Of a stretch of DNA of 16,121 nucleotides, positions 1 through 6,688 are shown piece by piece; position 1 is the stretch's first letter, and the number at the start of each line of letters is the position of its first letter. The stretch covers positions 1 through 16,121 of the forward strand of contig JAADHL010000345.1 of assembly GCA_013151875.1 (NCBI GenBank), in the 5' to 3' direction. The translations under genes and the position numbers were made by a program. The notes beneath the pieces were generated by a model, which searched no databases, was not told where the DNA came from, and saw only the letters and a list, made by a program, of their open reading frames with translations. The DNA comes from Deltaproteobacteria bacterium. Its GTDB lineage: Bacteria; Myxococcota_A; UBA9042; DTJE01.

Positions 1-257
1 AGGAAGATATCGTCACGGTACAGGGTGATGTCCAGCACACCCTGAGGCGGCCTTTCAATGCCCATTTCTTCGAGTCGCCCGCATATCCTTTCGGCCAGAT
101 ATACGCCTCCGGTCTGGATCCCCACCAGCCCTATCGGATTGCTCCGCGCGTGTTCGGCGATGCCGGCGGCCAGCTCGCCTATCCTGGTTGCCACGCCCTC
201 TGCGTCCAGGAGCGTCCGCCTTTCCACCAGGCGAATCTCATCCATGAGTGCCCCCAT
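1..257 (-). CDS. pyrR: PyrR, N-terminal part (uracil phosphoribosyltransferase / pyr regulator)
   Basis: The reading frame runs off the left edge, so only the first 85 or so residues are present. It contains LVGIQTGGVYLAERI and LDITLYRDD, which match the PyrR family closely (Bacillus PyrR has LVGIKTRGIYLAKRL and IDITLYRDDL). PyrR converts uracil and PRPP to UMP, and in Gram-positives it also attenuates the pyr operon by binding RNA; in Gram-negatives the RNA role is uncertain. The PRPP-binding loop would lie beyond the edge. Two in-frame ATGs are possible, at 257 (MGALMDEIRL) and 245 (MDEIRL). A GGGGG run 5 bases before the 245 ATG could act as its ribosome-binding site, so the true start may be 245. 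It is the third gene of the minus-strand FHA-TPR-pyrR group and follows the TPR gene after about 95 bases, a gap that may hold its own promoter. Identity is firm; the start is not. Confidence 0.9.
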   Translation of the reverse strand, partial: MGALMDEIRLVERRTLLDAEGVATRIGELAAGIAEHARSNPIGLVGIQTGGVYLAERICGRLEEMGIERPPQGVLDITLYRDDIF

Positions 258-271
258 GTCGTTGAGGCCGG

Positions 272-301
272 AGTCTAGCCGAAATGAAGGAAACAGTCCA
301 A
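272..301 (-). promoter_or_regulatory. Possible pyrR promoter
   Basis: On the minus strand TTGGAC (-35, 296-301) is followed after 18 bases by TAGACT (-10, 272-277), 15-27 bases upstream of the two candidate pyrR ATGs. The -35 matches the sigma-70 consensus at three of six positions and the -10 at four of six, so this is weak. It is the only promoter-like pair I see in the gap between the TPR gene and pyrR. Confidence 0.25.
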
Positions 302-351
302 TGGTTTGAGTCCCATATTTTGCCGTGTGTGTTCATGAAAATCGACCGGCC

Positions 352-1680
352 CTATCTGGTCTTCTTTATCAGGTCGCTGGCCTTGTCGGCGAGCTGATGA
401 CCGGATGGCACCATGTCCAGAACCATTTTGAGCTTCCGGCGCGCCGCGTCCCTTTCGCCGTTTTGGATGTCCGCCGCCGCCTGCTCGTAGTAACGGGCCG
501 CAACCGAGAGACACTTGTCCATGATCGTGCGGGCCAGGTGGTCGTCAGGTCTGTAGGACAGGGCCTTCCTGGCGCTCTTGGCGGCCAGGACGTAGTCGGT
601 GTTCTGGATGGCGGCGGCCGCCCGGCCGCGATAGGTGTCGCCCAGATAACCCCTTATTCGCGGTTCGTAATACCCATTGATGCCGTGGTCCAGTCTGAGG
701 GCGAGGCTCAGACCCTGTTCCGCCTTGTCGAGGCGCTTGGATTCGAGGGCCGTCTTGCCGCCGTTGAATGCCGTGGCGAACTGCTCGATCCTTCGCGCGA
801 TAGAGCGCAGCCGCCCCGCTTCCGACCCCTTGGAATGCCTCGCGATGGACATCACCTGATCAGCGGCCTGCTGGAACGAACCCCTTTCATAGAGTCGCAG
901 AGCCTCGGCGATGTCCATTCTGGGGCTGCCGGTCTTTGCACGCCGGCGTCCGGCCGGAGGTGAATGCCAACCGGTGGAGGCCACAGTCTGCTTTTCGGCA
1001 GGTTTGGCATGGGCCTTCCTGCGGATAGGTTCCAGGCGTAGACCGGCCTCGACCAGTTCATCACGCAGGGCAATCACTGCGTCGTCGTCCGGGTGCCGCT
1101 CCAAAAGCGATATGTATTCGCTCTTTGCGTCCTTTTTCCTGCCGGAGGACAGGGACGTCTTGATCACGGCGATTTCCTTGTTTATCTGCATCTTGCCGGC
1201 GGAGTCCATGAGCTGTCTGGCCTCGGGATAGTAGACGCTTGATTCCGGCACTTCGGCAAGGCTCGTCAGTGCACCGTCCACGTCACCCTTGTCCAGCAGT
1301 CCCTTGCCGTCCTTCAGAATCGAGGAGTATTTCTTTTCCTGTTTCGAGCGATTCAGGTTTTCCTCGATTCCCTCTAGCGATGGGTCCAGTTCGATGGACC
1401 TCTTGAACATCCTGATGGCGCGGTCCCACTCGCGGGATTGAAAGGCGACGAGTCCCAGGGCGTTGATGTCCCTGGCCTCCATCCTGGCCTTTGCCGCCTC
1501 GGCCTCCGCCTGCCTCGCCTTCTCGACTTCAGGGTCGGGTCCCAGGGGGAGGATCCTCACGCCGAATCCGAATTGCGCGACCGCCAACGCCCCAAGGACA
1601 ATCGCGATGACGGCCGCAACCAGGGCTATTGTCGGAAAACGGCTCCCGGTTCCTTTTCCTTCACCGGATCCGTCCCTCAA
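352..1680 (-). CDS. Membrane-anchored TPR-repeat protein
   Basis: A 442-residue protein with a short Gly/Ser/Lys-rich N-terminus, one hydrophobic segment at about residues 16-37, and then a long helical part, so a single-pass inner-membrane protein with its bulk probably in the periplasm. Tetratricopeptide-like helix pairs are visible at about 71-105 (NALGLVAFQSREWDRAIRMF, then KRSIELDP), 120-160, 170-215, 255-280, 300-345 and 355-425. A basic, low-complexity linker at about 217-255 (KAHAKPAEK, GRRRAKTG) splits the repeats into two blocks. The start is TTG at 1680; it lies 20 bases inside the end of the FHA gene, and no ATG occurs in frame before the membrane segment. The overlap implies translational coupling to the FHA gene. 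TPR arrays bind partner proteins, and the partner here is unknown. Function beyond scaffold is not assigned. Confidence 0.8.
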   Translation of the reverse strand: MRDGSGEGKGTGSRFPTIALVAAVIAIVLGALAVAQFGFGVRILPLGPDPEVEKARQAEAEAAKARMEARDINALGLVAFQSREWDRAIRMFKRSIELDPSLEGIEENLNRSKQEKKYSSILKDGKGLLDKGDVDGALTSLAEVPESSVYYPEARQLMDSAGKMQINKEIAVIKTSLSSGRKKDAKSEYISLLERHPDDDAVIALRDELVEAGLRLEPIRRKAHAKPAEKQTVASTGWHSPPAGRRRAKTGSPRMDIAEALRLYERGSFQQAADQVMSIARHSKGSEAGRLRSIARRIEQFATAFNGGKTALESKRLDKAEQGLSLALRLDHGINGYYEPRIRGYLGDTYRGRAAAAIQNTDYVLAAKSARKALSYRPDDHLARTIMDKCLSVAARYYEQAAADIQNGERDAARRKLKMVLDMVPSGHQLADKASDLIKKTR

Positions 1681-2428
1681 TTCCGGGCGATGGCTGCGCC
1701 CCGACCGATTCCAGGCCGGAGGCGTCCGAGATCACGGTGGCCTCGTCGGGGGTCGGCTCTTCGGGCAATTCCAGGACGCGAGTCTTGTCCCCGTCTTCGC
1801 ATCTGAACTCCATCAGGGATTGGCCGGCCTCGATCTGGTTGCCTTCGGCAAGTGGGGATTGCCCCTCGACCCGCTTGCCGTCGATCTTTGTTCCGTTGAC
1901 GCTTCCCAGGTCCTTCAGCAGCCAGTCGCCGTCAACAAAATGGATCTCGAAGTGCCTGCGCGAGACGCTGGGGTCGTTCAGCACGATGTCGACGTCCAGG
2001 GACCGACCCACGACAACGACGTCGCCTGTGACCGGGAATTCCTTGCCGCTGTCGTTTCCAAAGGTCACCACCAGTTGCGCGCAACGCGCCTCCGGCTCGG
2101 GTGGCTGGGCCTCGTCCATGAAAGGGGACTCGATCAGGACCGTTTTGGCGTTCTCGTCTTCGTCTTCCTCTTCCGCGTCCTCTTCCGATTCCGTTGATTC
2201 GATATCGACCATGACGGTCGATTCATCGTCGGGCTCCGGGTCAGTCGGAGGTTCGTCCCCTGCCGTCTGATCGCCGTCGTCCGCCCTGACGTCGTCGTGG
2301 CTGTCCACGGTCACCGTGGGTTCGGGGGCCGGCTGCTCATAAACGGCATCGCCGACCATTTCCGTGTCGATGAGTGTCCCGTCTTCGGGGGCGTCATCGA
2401 CCGGGCCCCTTTTGTCTTTGTCCGCCAT
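1661..2428 (-). CDS. FHA-domain protein with acidic, Thr-motif-rich N-terminus
   Basis: A 255-residue soluble protein without signal peptide or membrane segment. Residues 1-110 are very acidic and low in complexity (runs such as SEEDAEEEDEDEN). Residues 117-210 form a forkhead-associated domain with all its hallmarks: GRS at 141-143, SVSRRH at 154-159 and NGT at 178-180, so phosphothreonine binding should be intact. Short Thr-hydrophobic motifs recur on both sides of the domain (Thr18, 38, 71, 96, 216, 231) and could be phosphorylation sites read by this or another FHA domain. The ATG at 2428 has a CTGGAG ribosome-binding site 5 bases upstream. It is the first gene of a minus-strand group, preceded by a strong sigma-70-like promoter, and its last 20 bases overlap the TPR gene. 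The two probably act together, the FHA part sensing Ser/Thr kinase signalling. The pilus link is positional only. Confidence 0.88.
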   Translation of the reverse strand: MADKDKRGPVDDAPEDGTLIDTEMVGDAVYEQPAPEPTVTVDSHDDVRADDGDQTAGDEPPTDPEPDDESTVMVDIESTESEEDAEEEDEDENAKTVLIESPFMDEAQPPEPEARCAQLVVTFGNDSGKEFPVTGDVVVVGRSLDVDIVLNDPSVSRRHFEIHFVDGDWLLKDLGSVNGTKIDGKRVEGQSPLAEGNQIEAGQSLMEFRCEDGDKTRVLELPEEPTPDEATVISDASGLESVGAQPSPGIEGRIR

Positions 2429-2455
2429 TACGACTCCAGATGATTACGATCCCAA

Positions 2456-2474
2456 GTTGTTCGCTGCCAACAAC
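2456..2474. promoter_or_regulatory. Inverted repeat at the predicted FHA-operon start (possible operator)
   Basis: Perfect 6-base arms GTTGTT (2456-2461) and AACAAC (2469-2474) are separated by 7 bases. The repeat begins 2 bases downstream of the -10 box at 2477-2482, in the direction of transcription, so it covers the predicted transcription start. It could be a repressor site or a hairpin at the 5' end of the mRNA. Confidence 0.4.
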
Positions 2475-2476
2475 GG

Positions 2477-2506
2477 ATTCTAGGTTTGATGCATGGGGAT
2501 TGTCAA
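2477..2506 (-). promoter_or_regulatory. Sigma-70-type promoter of the FHA-TPR group
   Basis: On the minus strand a perfect TTGACA (-35, 2501-2506) is separated by 18 bases from TAGAAT (-10, 2477-2482, five of six consensus bases). The predicted start lies near 2470, giving a leader of about 40 bases before the ATG at 2428. The same bases read on the plus strand give TTGTCA at 2500-2505, so the promoter of the divergent lipoprotein gene may overlap this one, though its -10 (AAACAT, 2523-2528) is poor. Confidence 0.6.
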
Positions 2507-2567
2507 AACCGCGTTGTCATGGAAACATGGTGTCTCGCTTGATTGCTGAAAACAGTTGGAGGCTCGT

Positions 2568-4505
2568 ATGAGATCAATCGCGCTGGCGATGTTCACATTT
2601 ATTGTCGCGGGATGCACAACGGGCGGGTCGACACCCGATGCCCTGTCCGACAGCGGCCCGGAATCGGACATCGTCGGGGACGCGACCGAGGCATCCTGTA
2701 CTCCGGTCGAGCAGGGCGTTCTGACGCCCAAGGACACCGGCCCGACCAAGTTCGCCCTGGCTGTTTTCCATTTCAACCTGCAGTACGTGGCCGGCGGGTT
2801 GAAGGGGTTCGTCCCGCCGGATCAGGACCCCGACGGGATCTTTGATTACGACAACGAACAACTGGAGGACAGGATAATCACCGAATCGTTCGAACCCGTG
2901 CTGGATATATTTCTTGCGCATCCTCGATTCGCCGGGGACATGGAGATGCAGGGTTACATGCTGGATGTGATGGCGGATCGCCACCCCGGCGTCATCGAGA
3001 AGATGAGGACCCTGGTGCAAAGGGGGCAGATAGCGGTCCAGTCGTTTCACTGGTCGGACCAACTCTACAATGCCCACAGCCGGTGGTCCATGGAGCGCAG
3101 CATCCAGTTGAACGAGGCCGCGTTCGAGAGGGTATGCCTGCCGCATTCGCCGGCGGTGTTCACCCAGGAGGGACAGTTTTCGGAGGGCATGCTGGAGTTG
3201 ATGAAGCAGCAGGGCCAGTCGATAGGGATCATGAAGGCCGGGCTGTTCAACTACCAGTACAAGGACGTGCCCATCGCCCCTCTGTACACGCTGCGGGGGC
3301 AGGACGTCGTGGTGGCCAGAGGGCTCGATATCCCCGGATTGAAGCTGACGTGGTACTTCGTGGACGACGGGGAGGTCGCCGTAACCAACGACACGAATCC
3401 TTACCTGGGGACCGTGTTTCAGTACTATCCAGAGGCCGGAGACAAACTGATAAAGCAACTCGATGGCCTGCTGGACGACGGCTATTTTTTGACCACCGTG
3501 GATGATTACGTCAAGCGCATCAAGCAGATGGGTTTCAAGGCCGAAAAGCTGCCTTACAGCCTGGACGGCAACTGGCGTCCGGACGACGCTCACAACTTCT
3601 TCACGTGGATGGGGGACGCCGGGCTCTTTGGCGCGGACGAGGCCGACAACGCGGTGCTGACTTCGCTGGAGGGGTCGCGGATTACCGTGCAGGCTGCCGA
3701 GGCGGTGTTGAACTGGGCCGAAAGCGGGGGTGTGGTTCAGAAGGGTTCGGACCTGGATGCCGGACTGGCGGGCGCGATCAGGGATCAGATTCTGGGGGAG
3801 GTGAGCGACAGTACGGGCTGGAATCCCTGGAGGGGCGAAGTCGAGTATGCCCTGAACCATTCCAGGGACGCCAGGTCAGCGGCCGTTGAAATCATTGATT
3901 CGCTCAAGAACGCGGCGGAAACGGACGGATTCGTGGTGGACCTGGCAGGTCCCACGGTGACAAAAGGCGCCGTTTTTCCTGAAAATCCCTGGACCAAGGT
4001 GGAGCAGCCGCCGATGGACGCGGTAGTGGAAGCCGCTGGTTTCGACGTGACCACAGGTTGGGAGAAATGGACCCAGGGCGCGCCCGACGGATACGACCTG
4101 TTCAGGCTTTCGGTAACGCTGGACCGGAAAGAGGCGGACGCAAGCGACATGACCATCACCTTTCCGCGCTCTGGAGATCGTCTGGTCTATACGCCCGCGA
4201 TGCTGGACGACGAGGTGGCTGATATCCCGCTGGCCGATCTGCCCGGCTACGACGGCAGCGTGAATGTCCCAGCGGCAAACGGACTGGTTGGATTGGGCGA
4301 CGGCCGGTTCCTGATCAAGGATGTGCGGTCGTTCCACCTGTCGGCCTTCTTTCCCTTTGATGAGAAGGTTGTCTATTTCCGCGACAGGACGCTGAGCGCT
4401 GAGTCGAAATACCACTTTTTCATCTATGTATTGACCGGCGCCACGAAGGCGCAGGCCCTGAAAGAGGCCGTGCGCTTCAACGTCAATCCGATCGTGATTT
4501 TCTGA
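2568..4505 (+). CDS. Lipoprotein with GH57-like glycoside hydrolase/deacetylase barrel
   Basis: A 645-residue lipoprotein. The signal peptide ends in a lipobox, VAGC, with Cys16; an Asp/Ser-rich linker follows to about residue 55. The ATG at 2568 is preceded by TTGGAGG; starting at the upstream TTG would put this Shine-Dalgarno inside the gene. Residues 60-350 resemble the (beta/alpha)7 barrel of the GH57/GH38/polysaccharide-deacetylase group: FALAVFHFNLQY at 62-73, HPGVIEKMRTLVQRGQIAVQS at 139-159 (one helix and strand), and FTQEGQFSEGMLELMKQQG at 198-216. The last segment resembles the GH57 motif with the catalytic Glu (family form PECxxxPxLxELL), suggesting Glu201 as nucleophile. WRPDDAHNFFTWMGD at 336-350 is another likely active-site segment. 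The C-terminal 200 residues look like a beta-sandwich domain. It probably acts on a glycan in the periplasm or on the outer membrane. Substrate and exact family are unproven. It stands alone, divergent from the FHA gene and convergent with pilP. Confidence 0.7.
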   Translation: MRSIALAMFTFIVAGCTTGGSTPDALSDSGPESDIVGDATEASCTPVEQGVLTPKDTGPTKFALAVFHFNLQYVAGGLKGFVPPDQDPDGIFDYDNEQLEDRIITESFEPVLDIFLAHPRFAGDMEMQGYMLDVMADRHPGVIEKMRTLVQRGQIAVQSFHWSDQLYNAHSRWSMERSIQLNEAAFERVCLPHSPAVFTQEGQFSEGMLELMKQQGQSIGIMKAGLFNYQYKDVPIAPLYTLRGQDVVVARGLDIPGLKLTWYFVDDGEVAVTNDTNPYLGTVFQYYPEAGDKLIKQLDGLLDDGYFLTTVDDYVKRIKQMGFKAEKLPYSLDGNWRPDDAHNFFTWMGDAGLFGADEADNAVLTSLEGSRITVQAAEAVLNWAESGGVVQKGSDLDAGLAGAIRDQILGEVSDSTGWNPWRGEVEYALNHSRDARSAAVEIIDSLKNAAETDGFVVDLAGPTVTKGAVFPENPWTKVEQPPMDAVVEAAGFDVTTGWEKWTQGAPDGYDLFRLSVTLDRKEADASDMTITFPRSGDRLVYTPAMLDDEVADIPLADLPGYDGSVNVPAANGLVGLGDGRFLIKDVRSFHLSAFFPFDEKVVYFRDRTLSAESKYHFFIYVLTGATKAQALKEAVRFNVNPIVIF

Positions 4506-4515
4506 ATTCCGCAGA

Positions 4516-4536
4516 CCAGACGGCGGGCCTGTCTGG
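4516..4536. terminator. Hairpin between convergent genes (possible two-way terminator)
   Basis: CCAGACGG (4516-4523) pairs with CTGTCTGG (4529-4536), seven Watson-Crick pairs and one G-U, around a 5-base loop. It lies in the 34-base gap between the stop of the lipoprotein gene and the stop of pilP, the expected place for a terminator serving both strands. No T-tract follows on either strand, so termination is inferred from position and fold only. Confidence 0.4.
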
Positions 4537-4539
4537 ACC

Positions 4540-5229
4540 TCAATATTCCTTGACGGCCTGGAGTTCCTTTTCCATCTCGACTATGGGGGGTTCCAGCACC
4601 TTCAGGATGGGGGGGCGGGTCGGTTCCTCGATCCTTACCTCGGTGGAGGTGATCGAGACTATCTTGCCGTCGTGATTTCCGATCTTGGTGCCCGCCTGAA
4701 CGATGTAGGATTTTCCCTTGGGGTCCACGACGAGGGCCTTGGCCCGGGCCGTGCCGGACATGATCAGGACCAGCTTGTAGGAATCGGTGTCGAAGTATTC
4801 CAAGGGCGTCTTTTCGACCTCTTCTGGGCCCGTCGATTCCTCCGCAATCTCGACATGCGGCGCGAATCTGGCCAGATTGCTTCTGAATGGATCGACCTTG
4901 CCGTCAACGGGCTTCTTTACGAACGCCTGAAAATACGGCCGCAGCAAGGTGGCCTTTGGATTGGGCCCCAGGGATCCGCCTGACGACAGTCCCAACGAAT
5001 GGAGCAGGGCCGAATTGCCGCTCTGCGCGGCGGAGGCTATCTGTTCCTTTGTCCTGTTTATCTGGGTTGAGGTCCCTGTCAGCTTGCCCGTGTTTGGATT
5101 GGTCAGGGCCGCCTTGTTCGCCCTGCCCGCCGAGGCGCTCCTGCCGGAAGTCGACACATCGATGTTGCCGCATGACGCCAAGGGCATGACAAGCAGGAAC
5201 AGAAACCCGATTTTCAGCAACGAACGCAT
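4540..5229 (-). CDS. pilP: Type IV pilus assembly lipoprotein PilP
   Basis: A 229-residue lipoprotein with a hydrophobic signal peptide and lipobox LASC (Cys20). A Ser/Thr/Gly-rich disordered linker runs to about residue 95, and the folded C-terminal PilP domain spans about 120-215, with the beta-strand run ALVVDPKGKSYIVQAGTKIG (165-184) followed by DGKIVSITSTEVRIEE, the typical HR-type fold that touches the secretin PilQ. PilP is anchored in the inner membrane and joins PilN-PilO to PilQ. I chose the ATG at 5229, which shares its A with the TGA of pilO (TGATG); a GTG at 5232 just before it is the alternative. It is the last gene of pilMNOP, and pilQ does not follow. Confidence 0.9.
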   Translation of the reverse strand: MRSLLKIGFLFLLVMPLASCGNIDVSTSGRSASAGRANKAALTNPNTGKLTGTSTQINRTKEQIASAAQSGNSALLHSLGLSSGGSLGPNPKATLLRPYFQAFVKKPVDGKVDPFRSNLARFAPHVEIAEESTGPEEVEKTPLEYFDTDSYKLVLIMSGTARAKALVVDPKGKSYIVQAGTKIGNHDGKIVSITSTEVRIEEPTRPPILKVLEPPIVEMEKELQAVKEY

Positions 5230-5960
5230 CACTTCTTGCCCCTCGGAAGCCCGGTTGCCTTTAAGGCGCCTCCTCCGGTGTAGACGTACGCCAGCGCCGT
5301 GAACTTGGCCTTGAGCAACGTATGCTTCGCCAGTTCTTCGAACATGAGGACGGTCTTGGCGTACTGCTCGTGTGGCGTCAGGCCACGTCGCTTTTCACGA
5401 TCCGCCAGAATCCGCAGCATCCCGACGTCACCCGCCGAAGCGGACAGCGAATTCGCGTCCGTGATTGCCTTAATGCGGAAATCCTTGGCGTTGACGACGC
5501 GTTTGCTGGGCGCGGCCAGGGCCTGAAAAAAGCTCACCAGTTGCGGGAAGGAACCCGTGACCTTGACGTTGAACGGGATTCCCCGATATCCCTCGCCCTC
5601 GATGGAGGTCTTCAGGGGTTCGAATCGCGTCAGCACCAGGCCTGCTCCGTCGGCATCGCTCTTGATCGACGTGATGAGGTCCGGCAGTTCTTCCTCGGGG
5701 GGAAGCATCTTCGAGTATTCCGCGCGCTTGGCCATTGCCTCTGCGCGTTCGACCTCCATGCGTTTTTTGAATTCGGGCGAGTCGTATTCCTTGAGCTTGG
5801 CGTATTCCGACATCAGGCGGCGGTACTTTCGTTCCTGGTGAGTTATTGCGTCGCTGGTCTCGGATATGAACAGATAGTAGGTGGTGCCCCCAATCACGGC
5901 AAGCAGGATTCCCACCACCAACAGCCTCTGCGGCAGGGGCAGGTCCAGGAATTTGTCCAC
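5229..5960 (-). CDS. pilO: Type IV pilus inner-membrane protein PilO
   Basis: A 243-residue bitopic protein: short cytoplasmic N-terminus (MDKFLDLPLPQR), membrane helix at about 13-31, periplasmic coiled coil at about 35-85, then the ferredoxin-like PilO core. LPPEEELPDLITSIKSDADG (86-105) and the segment GIPFNVKVTGSFPQLVSFFQ (127-146) are typical of the family. The final strand (KAKFTALAYVY, 217-227) is separated from the preceding one by a helical stretch of about 45 residues (166-212), longer than I expect for PilO. The start is GTG at 5960: GGAGG lies 6 bases upstream and a TGA in frame at 5964-5966 excludes any longer form. PilO pairs with PilN to form the periplasmic part of the alignment complex. 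Its first 67 bases overlap the 3' end of pilN. Confidence 0.92.
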   Translation of the reverse strand: MDKFLDLPLPQRLLVVGILLAVIGGTTYYLFISETSDAITHQERKYRRLMSEYAKLKEYDSPEFKKRMEVERAEAMAKRAEYSKMLPPEEELPDLITSIKSDADGAGLVLTRFEPLKTSIEGEGYRGIPFNVKVTGSFPQLVSFFQALAAPSKRVVNAKDFRIKAITDANSLSASAGDVGMLRILADREKRRGLTPHEQYAKTVLMFEELAKHTLLKAKFTALAYVYTGGGALKATGLPRGKK

Positions 5961-6688
5961 GCATCACCTCCGGGCGCGGCCGATACCGCGCCTCGAACCT
6001 CGCCCGGAAGACCGGATGGCTTGCCCGACTTGCCCCCGGCGGCCAGGGCCGAGGTACCGGGCACGCTGTAGTTGATCTCCGCGGTTACCGTGAATTCCAC
6101 GTATTTGATGCCTATCTGCGGCGATACCTTTCTGACCTGGAGTCCGGGTTCGACGTGCTGTAGATAATCGGATGACTCCAGCCTGCGATAGAATTCGGCG
6201 ACGTCCTCATGGTCGATTGCCCGGCCGTGTATGGTGAGGACACCGGAGCTTTCCGACATGCTGGTGAGCCACACCCTGCGTGGGTCCCACTTCGGGTTCC
6301 AGCCGACCAGTTCCTGGGCCTTCAGTTCATCGGAGGAAACCGGCGAGTCATCGACCGGCGCCAGGACATAGGACAGGTACTGCAGCAGATTGGGCGGACC
6401 AAGCTGATCCGACCGCAGGGATTCGAAAATGGCGGTCTGGCGGGCAAGATCGGCCTTTTCCACCTGCCATTTTTCCCATGACTGTTTGACCTTCTTCAGG
6501 TCGGCTATCTTGGCGGTGGCGTCCTTGGTCCGCTTTGTGGCTGCTTCAAGGTCCGAGGACAGCATCTGGTACCAGACGAACAGAAAGACGGCCTCGACCA
6601 GGATCAGTCCGACGAACAGAAAGATGTGACCCTTGGGCGCCGCGGCCTTGGGTTTGGCCTTGGAGCCAATCAGGTTGATCCGGATCAT
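5894..6688 (-). CDS. pilN: Type IV pilus inner-membrane protein PilN
   Basis: A 264-residue bitopic protein. The N-terminus MIRINLIG is the short cytoplasmic motif by which PilN binds the cleft of PilM. A membrane helix spans about 21-40, a coiled coil about 42-90, and a periplasmic ferredoxin-like domain about 130-210, with RVWLTSMSESSGVLTIHGRA (137-156) and DVAEFYRRLESSDYLQHVE (162-180) as recognisable PilN segments. The ATG at 6688 overlaps the pilM stop (ATGA), so the two are coupled. The last 23 residues (242-264, ending in WTCPCRRGCWWWESCLP) come from reading the start of pilO in another frame and look non-native. A one-base shift upstream would instead end PilN at the TGA at 5964-5966, beside the pilO ribosome-binding site. 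Core identity is firm; the C-terminus is doubtful. Confidence 0.9.
   Translation of the reverse strand: MIRINLIGSKAKPKAAAPKGHIFLFVGLILVEAVFLFVWYQMLSSDLEAATKRTKDATAKIADLKKVKQSWEKWQVEKADLARQTAIFESLRSDQLGPPNLLQYLSYVLAPVDDSPVSSDELKAQELVGWNPKWDPRRVWLTSMSESSGVLTIHGRAIDHEDVAEFYRRLESSDYLQHVEPGLQVRKVSPQIGIKYVEFTVTAEINYSVPGTSALAAGGKSGKPSGLPGEVRGAVSAAPGGDAWTNSWTCPCRRGCWWWESCLP

Noticed and set aside
2500..2528. Plus-strand promoter TTGTCA-N17-AAACAT for the lipoprotein gene
   Set aside because: The -10 matches only three of six positions and the -35 is mostly the mirror of the minus-strand TTGACA; not listed as a separate feature.
2556..2567. TTG at 2556 as start of the GH57-like lipoprotein
   Set aside because: These bases are the Shine-Dalgarno (TTGGAGG) of the ATG at 2568, where the lipoprotein signal peptide begins.
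2574..3860. 428-codon open frame on the minus strand
   Set aside because: It lies wholly antisense to the lipoprotein gene, is rich in His/Arg/Gln as expected of a shadow frame in GC-rich DNA, and shows no domain.
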